Assembly (NCBI RefSeq): GCF_964340395.1 | Contig: NC_135553.1 | Location: 22,282,949 to 22,346,948 of the forward strand | DNA length: 64,000 nt | Reading direction: 5' to 3' | Source: Glandiceps talaboti | Taxonomy: Eukaryota; Hemichordata; Enteropneusta; Spengelidae | Shown: positions 1-13,959 of the stretch, piece by piece | How the letters are laid out: each line of letters starts with the position of its first letter | Numbering within the stretch: the first letter of the stretch is position 1 | Program-made: the position numbers and the translations under genes | The notes under the pieces: model-generated | Databases searched by the model: none | Told to the model about the DNA's origin: nothing | What the model saw: the letters and a program-made list of their open reading frames with translations, nothing else

Positions 1-1240
1 ACTAGGAGACCAGACACCAGAGTTACCTAGCCTTACAAACTATACTCTTTTCCAAATTGATTCATGCTACAATAACACTGTCACTGTTTTTTACCTATTT
101 CTGTCCATCTTAGACTAAACTACTAAAATTTATTAGAAAAATGTCCGCCATTTTGATTTTTAGCATGTAACTAGGAGACCAGACACCAGAGTTACCTAGC
201 CTTACAAACTATACTCCTTTCCAAATTGAATCATGCTACAATAACACTGTCACTGTTTTTCACCTATTTCTATCCATCTTAGACTAAACTACTAAAATTT
301 ATTAGAAAAATGTCCGCCATTTTGATTTTTAGCATGTAACTAGGAGACCAGACACCAGAGTTACCTAACCTTACAAACTATACTCCTTTCCAAATTGAAT
401 CATGCTACAACAACACTGTCACTGTTTTTCACGTATTTCTATCCATCTTAGACTAAACTACTAAAATTTATTAGAAAAATGTCCGCCATTTTGATTTTTA
501 GCATGTAACTAGGAGACCAGACACCAGAGTTACCTAACCTTACAAACTATACTCCTTTCCAAATTGAATCATGCTACAACAACACTGTCACTGTTTTTCA
601 CGTATTTCTATCCATCTTAGACTAAACTACTAAAATTTATTAGAAAAATGTCAGCCATTTTGATTTTTAGCATGTAACTAGGAGACCAGACACCAGAGTT
701 ACCTAACCTTACAAACTATACTCCTTTCCAAATTCATTCATGCTACAATAACACTGTCACTGTTTCTCACCTATTTCTATCCATCTTAGACTAAACTACT
801 AAAATTTATTAGAAAAATGTCAGCCATTTTGATTTTTAGCATGTAACTAGGAGACCAGACACCAGAGTTACCTAGCCTTACAAACTATACTCCTTTCCAA
901 ATTGAATCATGCTACAATAACACTGTCACTGTTTTTCACGTATTTCTATCCATCTTAGACTAAACTACTAAAATTTATTAGAAAAATGTCAGCCATTTTG
1001 ATTTTTAGCATGTAACTAGGAGACCAGACACCAGAGTTACCTAGCCTTACAAACTATACTCTTTTCCAAATTGATTCATGCTACAACAACACTGTCACTG
1101 TTTTCACCTACTTCTACCCATCTTAGATTAAACTACTAAAATTAATAAGAAAAATGTCAGCCATTTTGATTTTTAGCATGTACATGTAACTGAGACCGGA
1201 CACCAGAGTTACATGTACCTAGCCTTGCAAACTTTGCTCT
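1..1240. repeat. 169-bp tandem satellite array (about 7 units, left edge cut)
   Basis: Units beginning ACTAGGAGACCAGACACC start at 1, 170, 339, 508, 677, 846 and 1015, an exact 169-bp period, followed by a degenerate unit near 1183. Units differ by a few substitutions, for example CCGCCATTTTG versus CAGCCATTTTG. The last unit is visibly more diverged, as is usual at the edge of an array. The array is open at position 1, so it continues outside the window. No long reading frame crosses the units and nothing indicates coding. Confidence 0.97.
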
Positions 1241-1568
1241 TTTCCAAATCTCATTTAACAGAAACATAACTAGCAAAAGAAATCATGATCAAATACTACA
1301 CCAATACTTTGACCATAAATATTTGCAAGTTTTAGAGTTGAACAGTAAATGTATTAATCCTTTGTTAACTTTCTTATCTCTTACAGGTTTGTTACACAGT
1401 ACATAACAGATGTCCTATTCAAAGAAGCTGTTGTTTTGCTCGTCTCTAAGAGAAAAAAAATAACTTCAGACTCTATGTGTAGTAAAACAGAAATTTAGAT
1501 CTTAAATCAATTAGTTGTGCACAAGGACATGAGCTCTATTTTGAACATTTTTAATACAATTGAAATGA

Positions 1569-1604
<36 letters not shown>

Positions 1605-3960
1605 CAACTTAGTCGAAAACTGCAGTCCGATTTCTTTGATACTTGGTGGTCATGTTATATTGGATGTCTAGTAGTGAAATTGTTCAAATGAAAATGATCA
1701 CATCAGATATATGGGTTTTGGGTCAAAAATGTGATTTTTGTCAAAGAATTTAAACTACAAAACTACTGGGCAGATTGGCCTGAAATTTGGTGGAAACATT
1801 CTCAGAGGTGTGTAAATTAAGATTTGTTCATGACATGATGTTTCCATGTGTAATATGCAAAGTAGGGCTTTTTGGTTAAAAACCTACAATTCCAAAACTA
1901 CTCAGTAGATTGGGCTGAACTTTTAACAGGGATGTATCTGCCGGTGTATAGATGAAGAAATATTAAGCATATAATGATCTCATCAGTAACATCCAAATTA
2001 GGTGTAAACATGTAAATTGGTCAAAAATTTATATCTCAAAAAGTACTTGGTCAGGGAAACTGAAATTTGGTGAGATGGTTCTAGAAGTGTTGTTCTGCAG
2101 ATTCCCTTTAGAATAGTTTGACACAATTGGCCCTAGAAACCATGACCATGGCCTTAGCAACAACCAAATGGCAGTATATTTTGGTTAAATAAGAACACCA
2201 TCTGGTAGGCATTTAGTAAACATTCAAAAAATGTATGCAAATATCCCTAGCAACAGTGGCCCGCCCATGGCAACAGCCCAATAATCACATATGTGACAAA
2301 CATAACATGGTTGGATCGGCAACTGGATAGTCATTCAACAAATGAACACCTATTTTTAGAATGGACTAGCATATGGATAAATATTTTAAAAAACTACAGT
2401 TGTGCTACATCGCCATTGGCAGTATTTTGGAAAACAATAGTTGTGCTACAATGCCATTTTATATTTCTTTTTTTCTAAATATTTTTTTTCATATCTGAGG
2501 TAGTTATGTTTTTCATTGTTCTCCATATGCTCTCTGTTTTTGGTTTCTTCTCATCAGATGTACAGTCATTACATTTTGGAAGAAAAGTTTTATATTGTCT
2601 TTTTAAATTGATGTCAGTTTGTGCATCCACCAATTCTTGCGAGACTTCATAATTTTTGTGATGTTACAATTTTTTTCTTGAACTTGTTAATAAAAAGGTT
2701 AGGGTCGGCAGTGAAAAACTAGGCAGGGTCAGATAACCGGAATCAAACAATTATTTTTTTTTATTGCTTTAAGAATTATTCAGAACATGATGATTCCATT
2801 ATTGATATGCAAATTATGGCTAAAATGTGTCTTTTTGGTAAAATAATCTTTAATTCCAAAAGTAATGAGCTGGAAATTAATTTGAATGGCTCTTGGGGTA
2901 TATAGATGAAGAAATGTTAAGCATATGATGATCTCATCAGTGACATGAAAATTAGGTATAAAAATGTGAATTTTGTTTAATCTTGTCTCTTGGCTCTCTT
3001 CGTTGGTGTAAACACACATGTGTTTTTGTTATTTGTACTTCAAGCACTTGTTAAATGAGAATGTTAAAAGACACAATCTTTTGTCATTAGAAAAATTTTG
3101 GATATTGCAAAGAGATATAGTCATATAACTTAAATCATGGATAATATTAATAAGTAATAAAATGTAAAATGAACAGAAAACCAGTGTGGACTTCTATATA
3201 TCTGACAATTTTACATGTTATACACAGAGTGAAGCTAGCATGTAAGTGGTGAATGATTTCATTTTATTTGATTCAGTTTTATTTTTTGTTGTTGAATGAG
3301 ACTGATTTTAGGGAGCGATCAGATTTTACGCTGACTTTTTGTTCACCCCACCCCTGCTGACAAATAAAAAAACACTGCCCCCCCCCCCCCCACATCTGTT
3401 GACAAGAAATATTCTTGTTCTTTCTTGCAATATATAAAGCTCTTTAGGCAGGAACCCTATGAGAAGTATGATTGTCTGTTCATAGCTGTGCAAAATATTC
3501 ATGGTTTTAGTAACCAAAAGTTCTAGGATATCTCTTACATTGAGTGAACTATTATCATTATAGATTAATTCAGCTAATTATAAAGTACATTATTAGAAAT
3601 GAAATTAACATAATTGTAAACCTAGGGGTTTCAGTAAGTTTCAAAGTAGGGAGAGAACTTGAAAAAGTGTCGGGAGAAGTGCATGCTATGCCCATGCGTG
3701 CATGCTATACAAGTGGGAGGGGGTGTCCCCCTCCCATGGTAAGATCTTTTGAAAAATGAACACCTTTTGGAGGCCATTTAGAGCACCATTCATAAGTAAA
3801 ACACAACTTAGTTATATCATAAAAGTATCACTAATTTTAGGGTTTCAAAAGTTTAAATCATTTCAAGTCATATTGACACAAATGATAATGAAAAAAAGAT
3901 CAAGTACAAAGTATAGTATAGTTTGTTTTATTTATTTACTTGCCCTATGTTGGCTTACCA
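1241..3960. other. AT-rich intergenic DNA with diverged repeats
   Basis: No gene is supported here. A (GT)n run lies at about 1571-1600. Segments near 1740-2090 and 2785-2985 share phrases such as TATAGATGAAGAAAT followed by an ATGATCTCATCAGT motif, so they are diverged copies of one repeat. A poly-C tract lies at 3377-3391. The short open frames have no recognisable domain, splice partner or composition bias. Confidence 0.6.
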
Positions 3961-6479
3961 AGTGAACATTTTGTTCAATACAAATACATCCACTGGGCTT
4001 ATAATAGTGTATGGTACTATACTATAAACTATACAAGACTATATACTATATACTATGCTATGCTATATACTATATACTATATTATACTATACTATATACT
4101 GTACTATACAATATACTGTACAATACTATACTATAATATTCTATACCTATACTATATTATATAGTATATAGTCTAGTATGGTATTCTAGTATAGTATAGT
4201 ATAGTAGAGTATAGTAATGTATACTATATGGTATATAGTCGTGTAGTATAGTAGAGTATAGTATATGGTGTATAGTAGAGTATAGTATAGTATATGGTAT
4301 ATAGCATAGTATAGTATAGTATCGTATATAGTCTAGTATAGTATATAGTATAATAGAGTATATTATATAATATAGTATAGTATATGGTGTATAGCATGAT
4401 AGCATAGTATAATATAATATAGTATAGTGTGGTATAATATAGTAGAGTAGAGTATATGGAATATAGTATAGTGTAGTGTAGTGTAGTATAGTATAGTATT
4501 AAATCAAGTATAGTATAGTATATCATATAGTATGGTATATAGTAAATTATAGTGTATAGTATAGTATAGTATATGGTATATAGTATAGTATACTCTACTA
4601 TATAGTATAGTATACTATATACCAGACTATACTATATACTGTACTATATAGTATACTATACTATATTATACTATACTATATAGTATACTATACTATACTG
4701 CATGTATATACTAAACTATACTATACTAAACTATACTATACTATACTGTACTATATACCAGACTATAATGCTATATTGCTATAATGCTATGTACTGTACT
4801 ATATATTAAACTATACTATATACTATGTATTTTATTATGCTATATGCTATATACTATACTTTACTATTCTGCACTATACTATACTGTACTATACTACACT
4901 ATACTATACTATAATATACTACACTGTACTGTACAATGTACTATACTATATTATACTATACTATACTATGCTATGCTATATACCATAAACTATACTATTT
5001 TATACTATACTATATACTAGACTATGCTATATACTGTACTATATACTATACTATATTATACTGTATACTATACTATACCATACTATACTATACTATACTA
5101 TACTATTCTATACTACTAGTATACTATATACTATACTATATACCATACTACATAGTATAGTATACTATATACTGTACAATACTATACTATATTATTCGAT
5201 ACCTATACTATAATATATAGTACATATTATATATAGTCTAGTATAGTACATTATATAGTATAATATATAGTATAGTATACTGGTAGTATAGTATAGTACA
5301 TAGTATAGTATAGTAGAGTATATGTTATTTTGTGTAGTATAGTATAGTACATAGTTTTGTGTAGTATATATTATAATATAGTATATTATATAGTATAGAA
5401 TAGTATAGTATAGTATAATATAGTAGAGTATATAGTATAGTGTAGTGTAGTATAGTATAGCATAGTATATCATATAGTATGGTATATAGTAAAGTATAGT
5501 ATATGGTATATAGTATAGCATATCATAGTATAGTATTGTATATTATAGTATATAATAGTATAGTATATTATGGTATAATATACTAGAGTATAGTAGAGTA
5601 TGTGGAATATAGTATAGTGTAGTGTAGTATAGTATAGCATAGTATATCATATAGTATGGTATATAGTAAAGTATAGTATATGGTATATAGTATAGCATAG
5701 CATAGTATAGTATTGTATATTATAGTATATAATAGTATAGTATAGTATAGTATAGTATATTATGGTATAATATACTAGAGTATAGTAGAGTATGTGGAAT
5801 ATAGTATAGTTTAGTGTATAGTATAGCATACTATACCATACCGTACTATACTATATACTGTACAATACAATACTATAAATTTATTCTATACCTATACTAT
5901 CATATATAGTCTAGTCTAGTATAGTATAGTAGAGTATAGTAGAGCATATGGTATATAGTATAGCATAGCAAACTATAGTATAGTATAGTATAGTATAGTA
6001 TAATATACTAGAGTATAGTAGAGTATATGGAATATAGTGTATATTATAGTGTAGTGTATAGTATAGCATACTATACCATACAGTACTATATAATATACTC
6101 TACTATATACAGTACAATAATATACTATAATATTATTCTATACCTACACTATTGTATACAGTATAGAGTCTAGTATAGCATAGTATAGTATAGTATAGTA
6201 TAGTGTAGTAGATTATAGTATAGTAGAATATATGGAATATAGTGTATAGTGTATATTATAGTGTAGTGTATAGTATAGCATACTATACCATACAGTACTG
6301 TATAATATACTCTACTATATACTGTACAATAATATACTATAATATTATTCTATTCCTACACTATCGTATATAGTATAGAGTCTAGTATAATCTAGTATAG
6401 TCTAGTATAGTATAGTATAGTATAGTGTAGTAGATTATAGTATAGTAGAGTATGTGGTATATAGTATAGTATACAGTCC

Positions 6480-6702
6480 AGTATATTGATGGAGCAAATC
6501 GAGAGATCTGATTGATCTAGGCATCGAACTAGCGCGTCTAAACTGAGCGATAATGCACAGTTGGCACGTGTCCAAATTTTGATGTTCTCTCACTGTTCGT
6601 CTACGAACGTTATAGTCCGCGCAGGGATGGGGCACAAATGAAACCAGAAAATGTTGCGTCATATCTTGTTTCCGACAGTTTCAATATACTGGTATAATAT
6701 AA
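6480..6702. other. Unique-sequence island inside the pentamer satellite
   Basis: Mixed-composition DNA, unlike the flanking satellite, runs from GGAGCAAATCGAGAG to the start of the palindromic MITE. The short frames here show no known domain. It may be part of the sequence into which the satellite expanded, or a fragment carried in with the MITE. Confidence 0.6.
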
Positions 6703-6822
6703 TAGCGATAAACCACCCCTGGGAATGGTATACCACTCGGTTTTGACCAGTGAACGAAATATATTGAGTTCACTGCTCAAAACCGAGTGGTATACCATCC
6801 CCAGGGTGTGGTTTATTGCTTA
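6703..6822. mobile_element. Palindromic fold-back MITE inside the satellite
   Basis: Two arms of about 53 bp are reverse complements with few mismatches. The left arm runs through GATAAACCAC and GGTATACCACTCGGTTTTGA; the right arm is its mirror, ending GTGGTTTATTGC. The loop is about 13 bp around GAAATATATTGAG. There is no coding capacity. The size and near-perfect symmetry fit a small non-autonomous DNA element. Target-site duplication cannot be judged because the flanks are low-complexity. Confidence 0.8.
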
Positions 6823-9800
6823 AGTATACTATAGTATAATAGAGTATAGTAGAGTATATGGTATATGGTATAGTGTCGTGTAGTATAGTATAGTATAGTA
6901 TGGTATAATATACTAGTATATGGAATATAGTATAGTATAGTGTAGGTTATAGTATAGCATACTATAGCATACCTATACTATTGTATATAGTATATAGTCA
7001 AGCATAGTATCATATAAAATTAGTATAGTATAGTATAGTATAGTATAGTCAAGTATAGTATCGTATAAAATTAGTATAGTATAGTATAGTATAGTATAGT
7101 ATAGTATAGTATAGTATAGGATAGTATATTCTAGTATAGTATAGTATGGTATAATATAGTAGTGTATAGTAGAGTATATTGAATATAGCATAGTGTAGTG
7201 TTGCATAGTATAGTATATAGGCAAGTGTAGTATATAGTATAATATAGTATATTATATAGTAGAGTATATAGTATAGTATAGTGTATCGTATATATTATAG
7301 CATAGGATAATATTGTATAGTATATGGTATATTATACTATACTGTACTATATAGTAGACTATGATATATACTATACACTGTACTATATAGTATACTACAC
7401 TATATTATACTATATTATATACTATACTATACTATATACTATAGTATACTATACTATACTATATATTATACTATGCTATATACTATATATTAAACTATAC
7501 TGTACTGTACTATATACTACACTATGCTATTAACTATGTATTTAACTATGCTATATACTATATACTATAATATACTAAACTAGACTATGCTATACTATAT
7601 ACTATACTAGACTGTACTATATACTACACTAGACTATACTATACTAGACTATACTATGCTATGCTATACTATACTATACTATACTATACTATATAGTATA
7701 GTATACAATACTGTATTATACTATATACTAGACTAGACTATATTCTGTACTATATATTATACTATTCTATATTATACTATACTATGCTATACTATATTAT
7801 GCTATGATATACTATACTAGACTATACTATACTATATACTATACTATACTATACTGCACTATATACTAGACTATGATATATAATATATTCTGTACCATAT
7901 ACTACACTAGACTATACTATACTAGACTATACTATGCTATGCTATACTATACTATATACTACACTACACTATACTATATACTCTACTCTAATATTCTATA
8001 CTATACTATTCTATACTATACTATATACTAGACTATGCCATATACTGTACTATATACTACACTATACTATACTATTCTATACTATACTATACTATATACT
8101 ACAATATGCTATATATTCGTGTACTATATACTATACTATATACTGTACTATATACTATACTATACTAGACTATACTATATAATAGACTGTGCTATATACT
8201 ATATATTGTACTATATACTATACTATACTATATTATACTGTACTATACTATACCATACTATATAGTATAGTATACAATACTATACTGTATTATACTATAC
8301 TATACTAGACTATACTATATTCTGTACTATATATTATACTATACTATATTATACTATACTATGCTATATTATATTATGCTATGCTATACTATACTATATA
8401 CTATATACTATACTATACTATACTAGACTACACTATATACTATATTATGCTATATACTATATACTATACATTGTACTATACTATACTGTACTGTACTGTA
8501 CTGTACTGTACTGTACTGTACTATACTATACTATACTATATAGTATAGTATACAATACTGTACTATACTATATACTAGACTATACTATATTCTGTACTAT
8601 ATATTATACTATACTATATTATACTATACTATGCTATACTATATTATGCTATACTATACTATACTAGACTATACTATACTATATACTATACTATACTATA
8701 CTGTACTATATACTAGACTATGCTATATAATATATTATGTACTATATACTATACTATTCTGTACTGTACTGTACTCTACTGTACTATACTATATTATACT
8801 GTACTATACTATACTATACTATACTATACTATACTATATAGTATAGTATACAATACTGTATTATACTATATACTAGACTAGACTATATTCTGTACTATAT
8901 ATTATACTATTCTATATTATACTATACTATGCTATGCTATATTATGCTATGATATACTATACTAGACTATACTATACTATATACTATACTATACTATACT
9001 GCACTATATACTAGACTATGATATATAATATATTCTGTACTATATACTACACTAGACTATACTATACCAGACTATACTATGCTATACTATACTATATACT
9101 ACACTACACTATACTATATACTCTACTCTAATATTCTATACTATACTATTCTATACTATACTATATACTAGACTATGCCATATACTGTACTATATACTAC
9201 ACTATACTATACTATTCTATACTATACTATACTATATACTACACTATGCTATATACTCGTGTACTATATACTTTACTATATACTGTACTATATACTATAC
9301 TATACTAGACTATACTATATAATAGACTGTGCTATATACTATATATTGTACTATATACTATACTATACTATATTATACTGTACTATACTATACCATACTA
9401 TATAGTATAGTATACAATACTATACTGTATTATACTATACTATACTAGACTATACTATATTCTGTACTATATATTATACTATACTATATTATACTATACT
9501 ATGCTATATCATATTATGCTATGCTATACTATACTATATACTATATACTATACTATACTATACTAGACTACACTATATACTATATTATGCTATATACTAT
9601 ATACTATACATTGTACTATACTATACTATACTGTACTGTACTGTACTCTACTGTACTGTACTATACTATACTACACTATATAGTATAGTATACAATACTG
9701 TACTATACTATATACTAGACGATACTATATTCTGTACTATATATTATACTATACTATATTATACTATACTATGCTATACTATATTATGCTATACTATACT

Positions 9801-12494
9801 ATACTAGACTATACTATACTATATACTATACTATACTATACTGTACTATGCTATACTATACTATATACTAGACTATGTTATATAATATATTATGTACTAG
9901 ATACTATACTATTCTGTACTGTACTGTACTCTACTGTACTATACTATATTATACTGTACTATACTATACTATACTATACTATACTATATAGTATAGTATA
10001 CAATACTGTATTATACTATATACTAGACTAGACTATATTCTGTACTATATATTATACTATTCTATATTATACTATACTATGCTATACTATATTATGCTAT
10101 GATATACTATACTAGACTATACTATACTATATACTATACTATACTATACTGCACTATATACTAGACTATGATATATAATATATTCTGTACTATATACTAT
10201 ACTATACTATACTATAATATACTATACTATACTGCACTATATACTAGACTATGATATATACTGTACTATATACTACACTATACTATACTATTCTATACTA
10301 TATTATACTATATACTAGACTATGTTGTATACTGTACTATATACTATACTATATACTGTACTATATACTTGTCTTTACTATATACTATATACTATACTAT
10401 ATACTATATACTAGACTATTCTATACGATACTGTACTATATACTATACTATACTATACTATACTATACTATACTATACTATACTATATACTAGACTACAC
10501 TATATACTATACTATACTCTATACTATGTACCATACTATACTATACTATACTAAACTATATACTGTACTATATAGTATACTATGCTATATCATACTATAC
10601 TATACTATACTCTACTATACTATACTATACTATACTTTACTATATACTATACTATACTATACTATATACTATACTATACTAGACTATACTATATACTAGA
10701 CTGTGCTATATACTATATATTGTACTATATACTATACTATACTATACTATACTGCACTATATACTAGACTATGCTATATACTGGACTATATACTACACTA
10801 TACTATACTATTCTATACTATATTATACTATATACTAGACTATGCTGTATACTTTACTATATATACTATACTTTATACTGTACTATATACTTGTCTTTAC
10901 TATATACTATACTATACTATACTATATACTAGACTAGACTATACTATACTATACTGTACTATATACTATACTATACTATACTATACTATACTATACTATA
11001 CTATACTATACTATACTATATACTAGACTCAGTATATACTATACTATGCTCTATACTATGTACCATACTATACTATAGTATACTAAGCTATATACTAGAC
11101 TATGCTATATACTGTACTATATACTACACTATACTATACTATACTATACTATACCATACTATACTCTACTATATACTAGACTATGCTATATACTGTATAC
11201 TGTACTATATATTATACTATACTATATACTATAAACTATATTATACTATACACTATACTATACAATGCTATATACTAGACCATGTTATATACTATATTCT
11301 GTACTATATACTATACTATACTGTATTGTACTATACTATATACTATACTATACTATATACTAGACTACATTATATACTATACTATGCTATATACCATATA
11401 CTATACATTGTACTATACTATATTATACTGTACTGTACTCTACTGTACTATACTATACTAGACTAGACTATACTATATAGTATAGTATACAATACTATAC
11501 TGTATTATACTATACTATACTAGACTATACTATATTCTGTACTATATATTATACTATACTATATTATACTATACTATGCTATACTATATTATGCTATACT
11601 ATACTATACTATATACTATATACTATACAATACTGTACTATACTATATACTAGACTATACTATATTCTGTACTATATATTATACTATACTATATTATACT
11701 ATACTATGCTATAATATATTATGCTATACTATACTATACTATACTATACTATATACTATACTATACTATACTATACTATACTGCACTATATACTAGACTA
11801 TGCTATATAATATATTCTGTACTATATACTATACTATACTATACTATACTGTACTATGCTATACTATACTATATACTAGACTATGCTATATAATATATTC
11901 TTTACTATATACTATACTATACAATACTGTACTATACTATACTATACTATACTATACTATACTATACTATACTATACTATACTATACTGCACTATATACT
12001 AGACTATGCTATATACTGTACTATATACTATACTATACTATACTATTCTATACTATATTATACTATATACTAGTCTATGCTACATACTGTACTATATACT
12101 GTACTATATACTTGTCTTTACTATATACTATACTATATACTATATTCTAGACTATTCTATACTATACTGTACTATATACTATACTATACTATACTATACT
12201 ATACTATACTATACTATACTATATACTAGACTACACTATACACTATACTATGCTCTATGCTATGTACCATACTATACTATACTATACTAAACTATATACT
12301 GTACTATATAGTATACTATAATATATCATACTATACTATACTATACTCTACTATACCATACTATACTATACTATACTTTACTATATACTATACTATACTA
12401 TATACTATACTATACTATAATATACTATATACTAGACTGTGCTATATACTATATATTGTACTATATACTATACTATACTATATTATAATATTAT

Positions 12495-12765
12495 CTCGTT
12501 TTATTTCCGCTAGATTTTTAAATTCGGAATGCTGCAATTGAGTGTTGACCTATTTGTCTTTTAAGTTTATGTTTCGCTTCTGTGCTATGATTGGTCTTTT
12601 TGGATATAATTGATTTCATATCTCATTGTCTGCTATTACGTCCCAGTGTTTAGTTATTGCATCTCGTAGATGAGATCCGTTAATATAGAGACTGTATGTT
12701 GTGTTGAAGACCAATGGGATCTCATTTGTGGGTGTCCAGCGAGATATGTCTCACACTTGCACAAA
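12495..12765 (-). mobile_element. Penelope-like element 3' fragment, inverted
   Basis: This stretch is the approximate reverse complement of 25650-25880: shared tracts include the (A)CATCTCGTAGATGAGAT region and the segment around CCAGTGTTTAGTTA. In the 25-kb copy the sequence lies downstream of Penelope-like reverse-transcriptase fragments, so this is taken as a separate inverted piece of the same family. It directly abuts the end of the pentamer satellite. Confidence 0.6.
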
Positions 12766-12849
12766 GTGTATCATCACATGGCATCAGAAGCTACTGTATG
12801 TAGTTCCTGAAAATTGGATACTAGTCACTTTACATGTGGTATGTACACA

Positions 12850-13500
12850 CATACTTTGCAGTCTGGCGCAATGCAGTCAGTTGTCGAAGCACTTGACTCG
12901 CCAGTTACACAAACAATCGACTATAGCATTCCAAAACCACCACCTGTGCATCTCCTAAAACTATTATGTGATTCTCACGAAAAACACATTTAAATTTAAA
13001 GGAGAATTCTACACACAAACATGCATGTGCATTGGCTCTTGGGCATCACCCGAAATAGCCGACATTCCATGAACTGGAAAGTCGCATTATTGAAATCTAC
13101 ACGGATAAAATATCAATCTGGACACATTTCAGGGGTGGCGTTTTCATGATATTTTGTGGCACCCAAGTTGAACTAAATAATCTGAGTGAAAAAATAAAAC
13201 AAATACATCCAACTTTCAAATTTTCGTTGGAAAGCTCAGATACGGAAGTAACATATCACAATCCACAAATGTCAACGGCACCAATAACACAAAGTATTGG
13301 ATATCAAAACTCATTCCAATATTTACACAGGTAATACTGCCGCCCGAACTCAGTCTTCAAAGGGTCCATTAAGGGTCAAACGATCAGATACATACGAACA
13401 TGTAGTAACGAAAAAGAATTTCAAAAGAAAATTAAATTCTTCACCTGGAAACTGGCGAAAAGAGGCTATAATGAAACAGAAATAAATACTAGTAACCTGA
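12850..13500 (+). pseudogene. Penelope-like retroelement reverse-transcriptase remnant
   Basis: Conceptual translation in shifting frames gives fragments such as GEFYTQTC, GSWASPEIADI, FKFSLESSDTEVTY and FQYLHR. In order and spacing these resemble the palm region and following 'LD-T-KPT...QYLHR' stretch of Penelope-like reverse transcriptases. Stops and frameshifts separate them, so the copy is dead. Parallel fragments occur at 24.9-26.1 kb and 49.45-49.96 kb. Family assignment rests on motif recognition only. Confidence 0.65.
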
Positions 13501-13589
13501 GTCCACTATCATAATACTGGCATCTCTATTTGATGAACAATACAAGTAAACTCTGGGCAAACAAATACGGAAATACAACACTCCTCAAT

Positions 13590-13830
13590 ACTATACTACA
13601 CTACACTACAATACACTACACTACACTATAATGTAGTATAGTATATAGTATAGTATAGTATAGTATAGTATAGTATAGTATAGTATAGTATAGTATAGTA
13701 TAGTATAGTATAGTATAGTATACTAGTAGTATAGTATAGTATAGTATAGTAAAGTATAGTATAGTATTGTATAGTATAGTATAGTATAGTATAGTATAGT
13801 ATAGTATAGTATAGTATAGTATAGTATAGG
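13590..13830. repeat. Second (TATAG)n pentamer array
   Basis: About 240 bp of almost uninterrupted TATAG units, the reverse-strand form of the main satellite and more homogeneous than it. Separated from the main array by about 1.1 kb containing Penelope-like debris. Confidence 0.95.
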
Positions 13831-13930
13831 AGACCGATTTTTGAATTAGAAGACCGACACTTGAATTAGAAGACCAACACTTGAATTAGAAGACCGACAC
13901 TTGAACTAGAAGACCAATTTTTGAATTACA
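13831..13930. repeat. 20-bp minisatellite, five units
   Basis: Units of the form AGACCGACACTTGAATTAGA start at 13831, 13851, 13871, 13891 and 13911 with one to four substitutions each. It begins exactly where the pentamer array stops. Confidence 0.93.
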
Positions 13931-13959
13931 AAAATACGATCGGGTCGACAAAAACTCAC

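Larger units (their letters stand above)
3980..12490. repeat. Pentanucleotide (CTATA)n satellite, about 8.5 kb, with strand switches
   Basis: Nearly the whole interval is built from a 5-bp unit, read as CTATA on one strand or TATAG on the other, with scattered substitutions. Orientation flips: forward at about 4.0-4.16 kb, reverse at about 4.16-4.6, forward to about 5.15, mostly reverse to about 7.3, then forward to 12.49 kb. The 7.6-11 kb part has a higher-order period near 1.14 kb: 8041-8600 matches 9181-9740 almost base for base, and related blocks recur at about 7741, 8885 and 10035. All short open frames here are Y/L/I/T-rich translations of the repeat and are not genes. A unique island with a MITE interrupts it at about 6480-6830. 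Confidence 0.97.

Noticed and set aside
1-1240. Regular repeats that might suggest a CRISPR array
   Set aside because: The whole 169-bp unit repeats, with no unique spacers, and the genome is animal.
3980-12490. Many open frames of 60-116 codons rich in Tyr, Leu, Ile and Thr
   Set aside because: They are translations of the CTATA pentamer on either strand. They occur in overlapping frames and have no codon or domain signal.
3980-12490. Abundant TATA-like motifs that could be read as promoters
   Set aside because: TATA arises automatically from the pentamer; no adjacent gene uses it.
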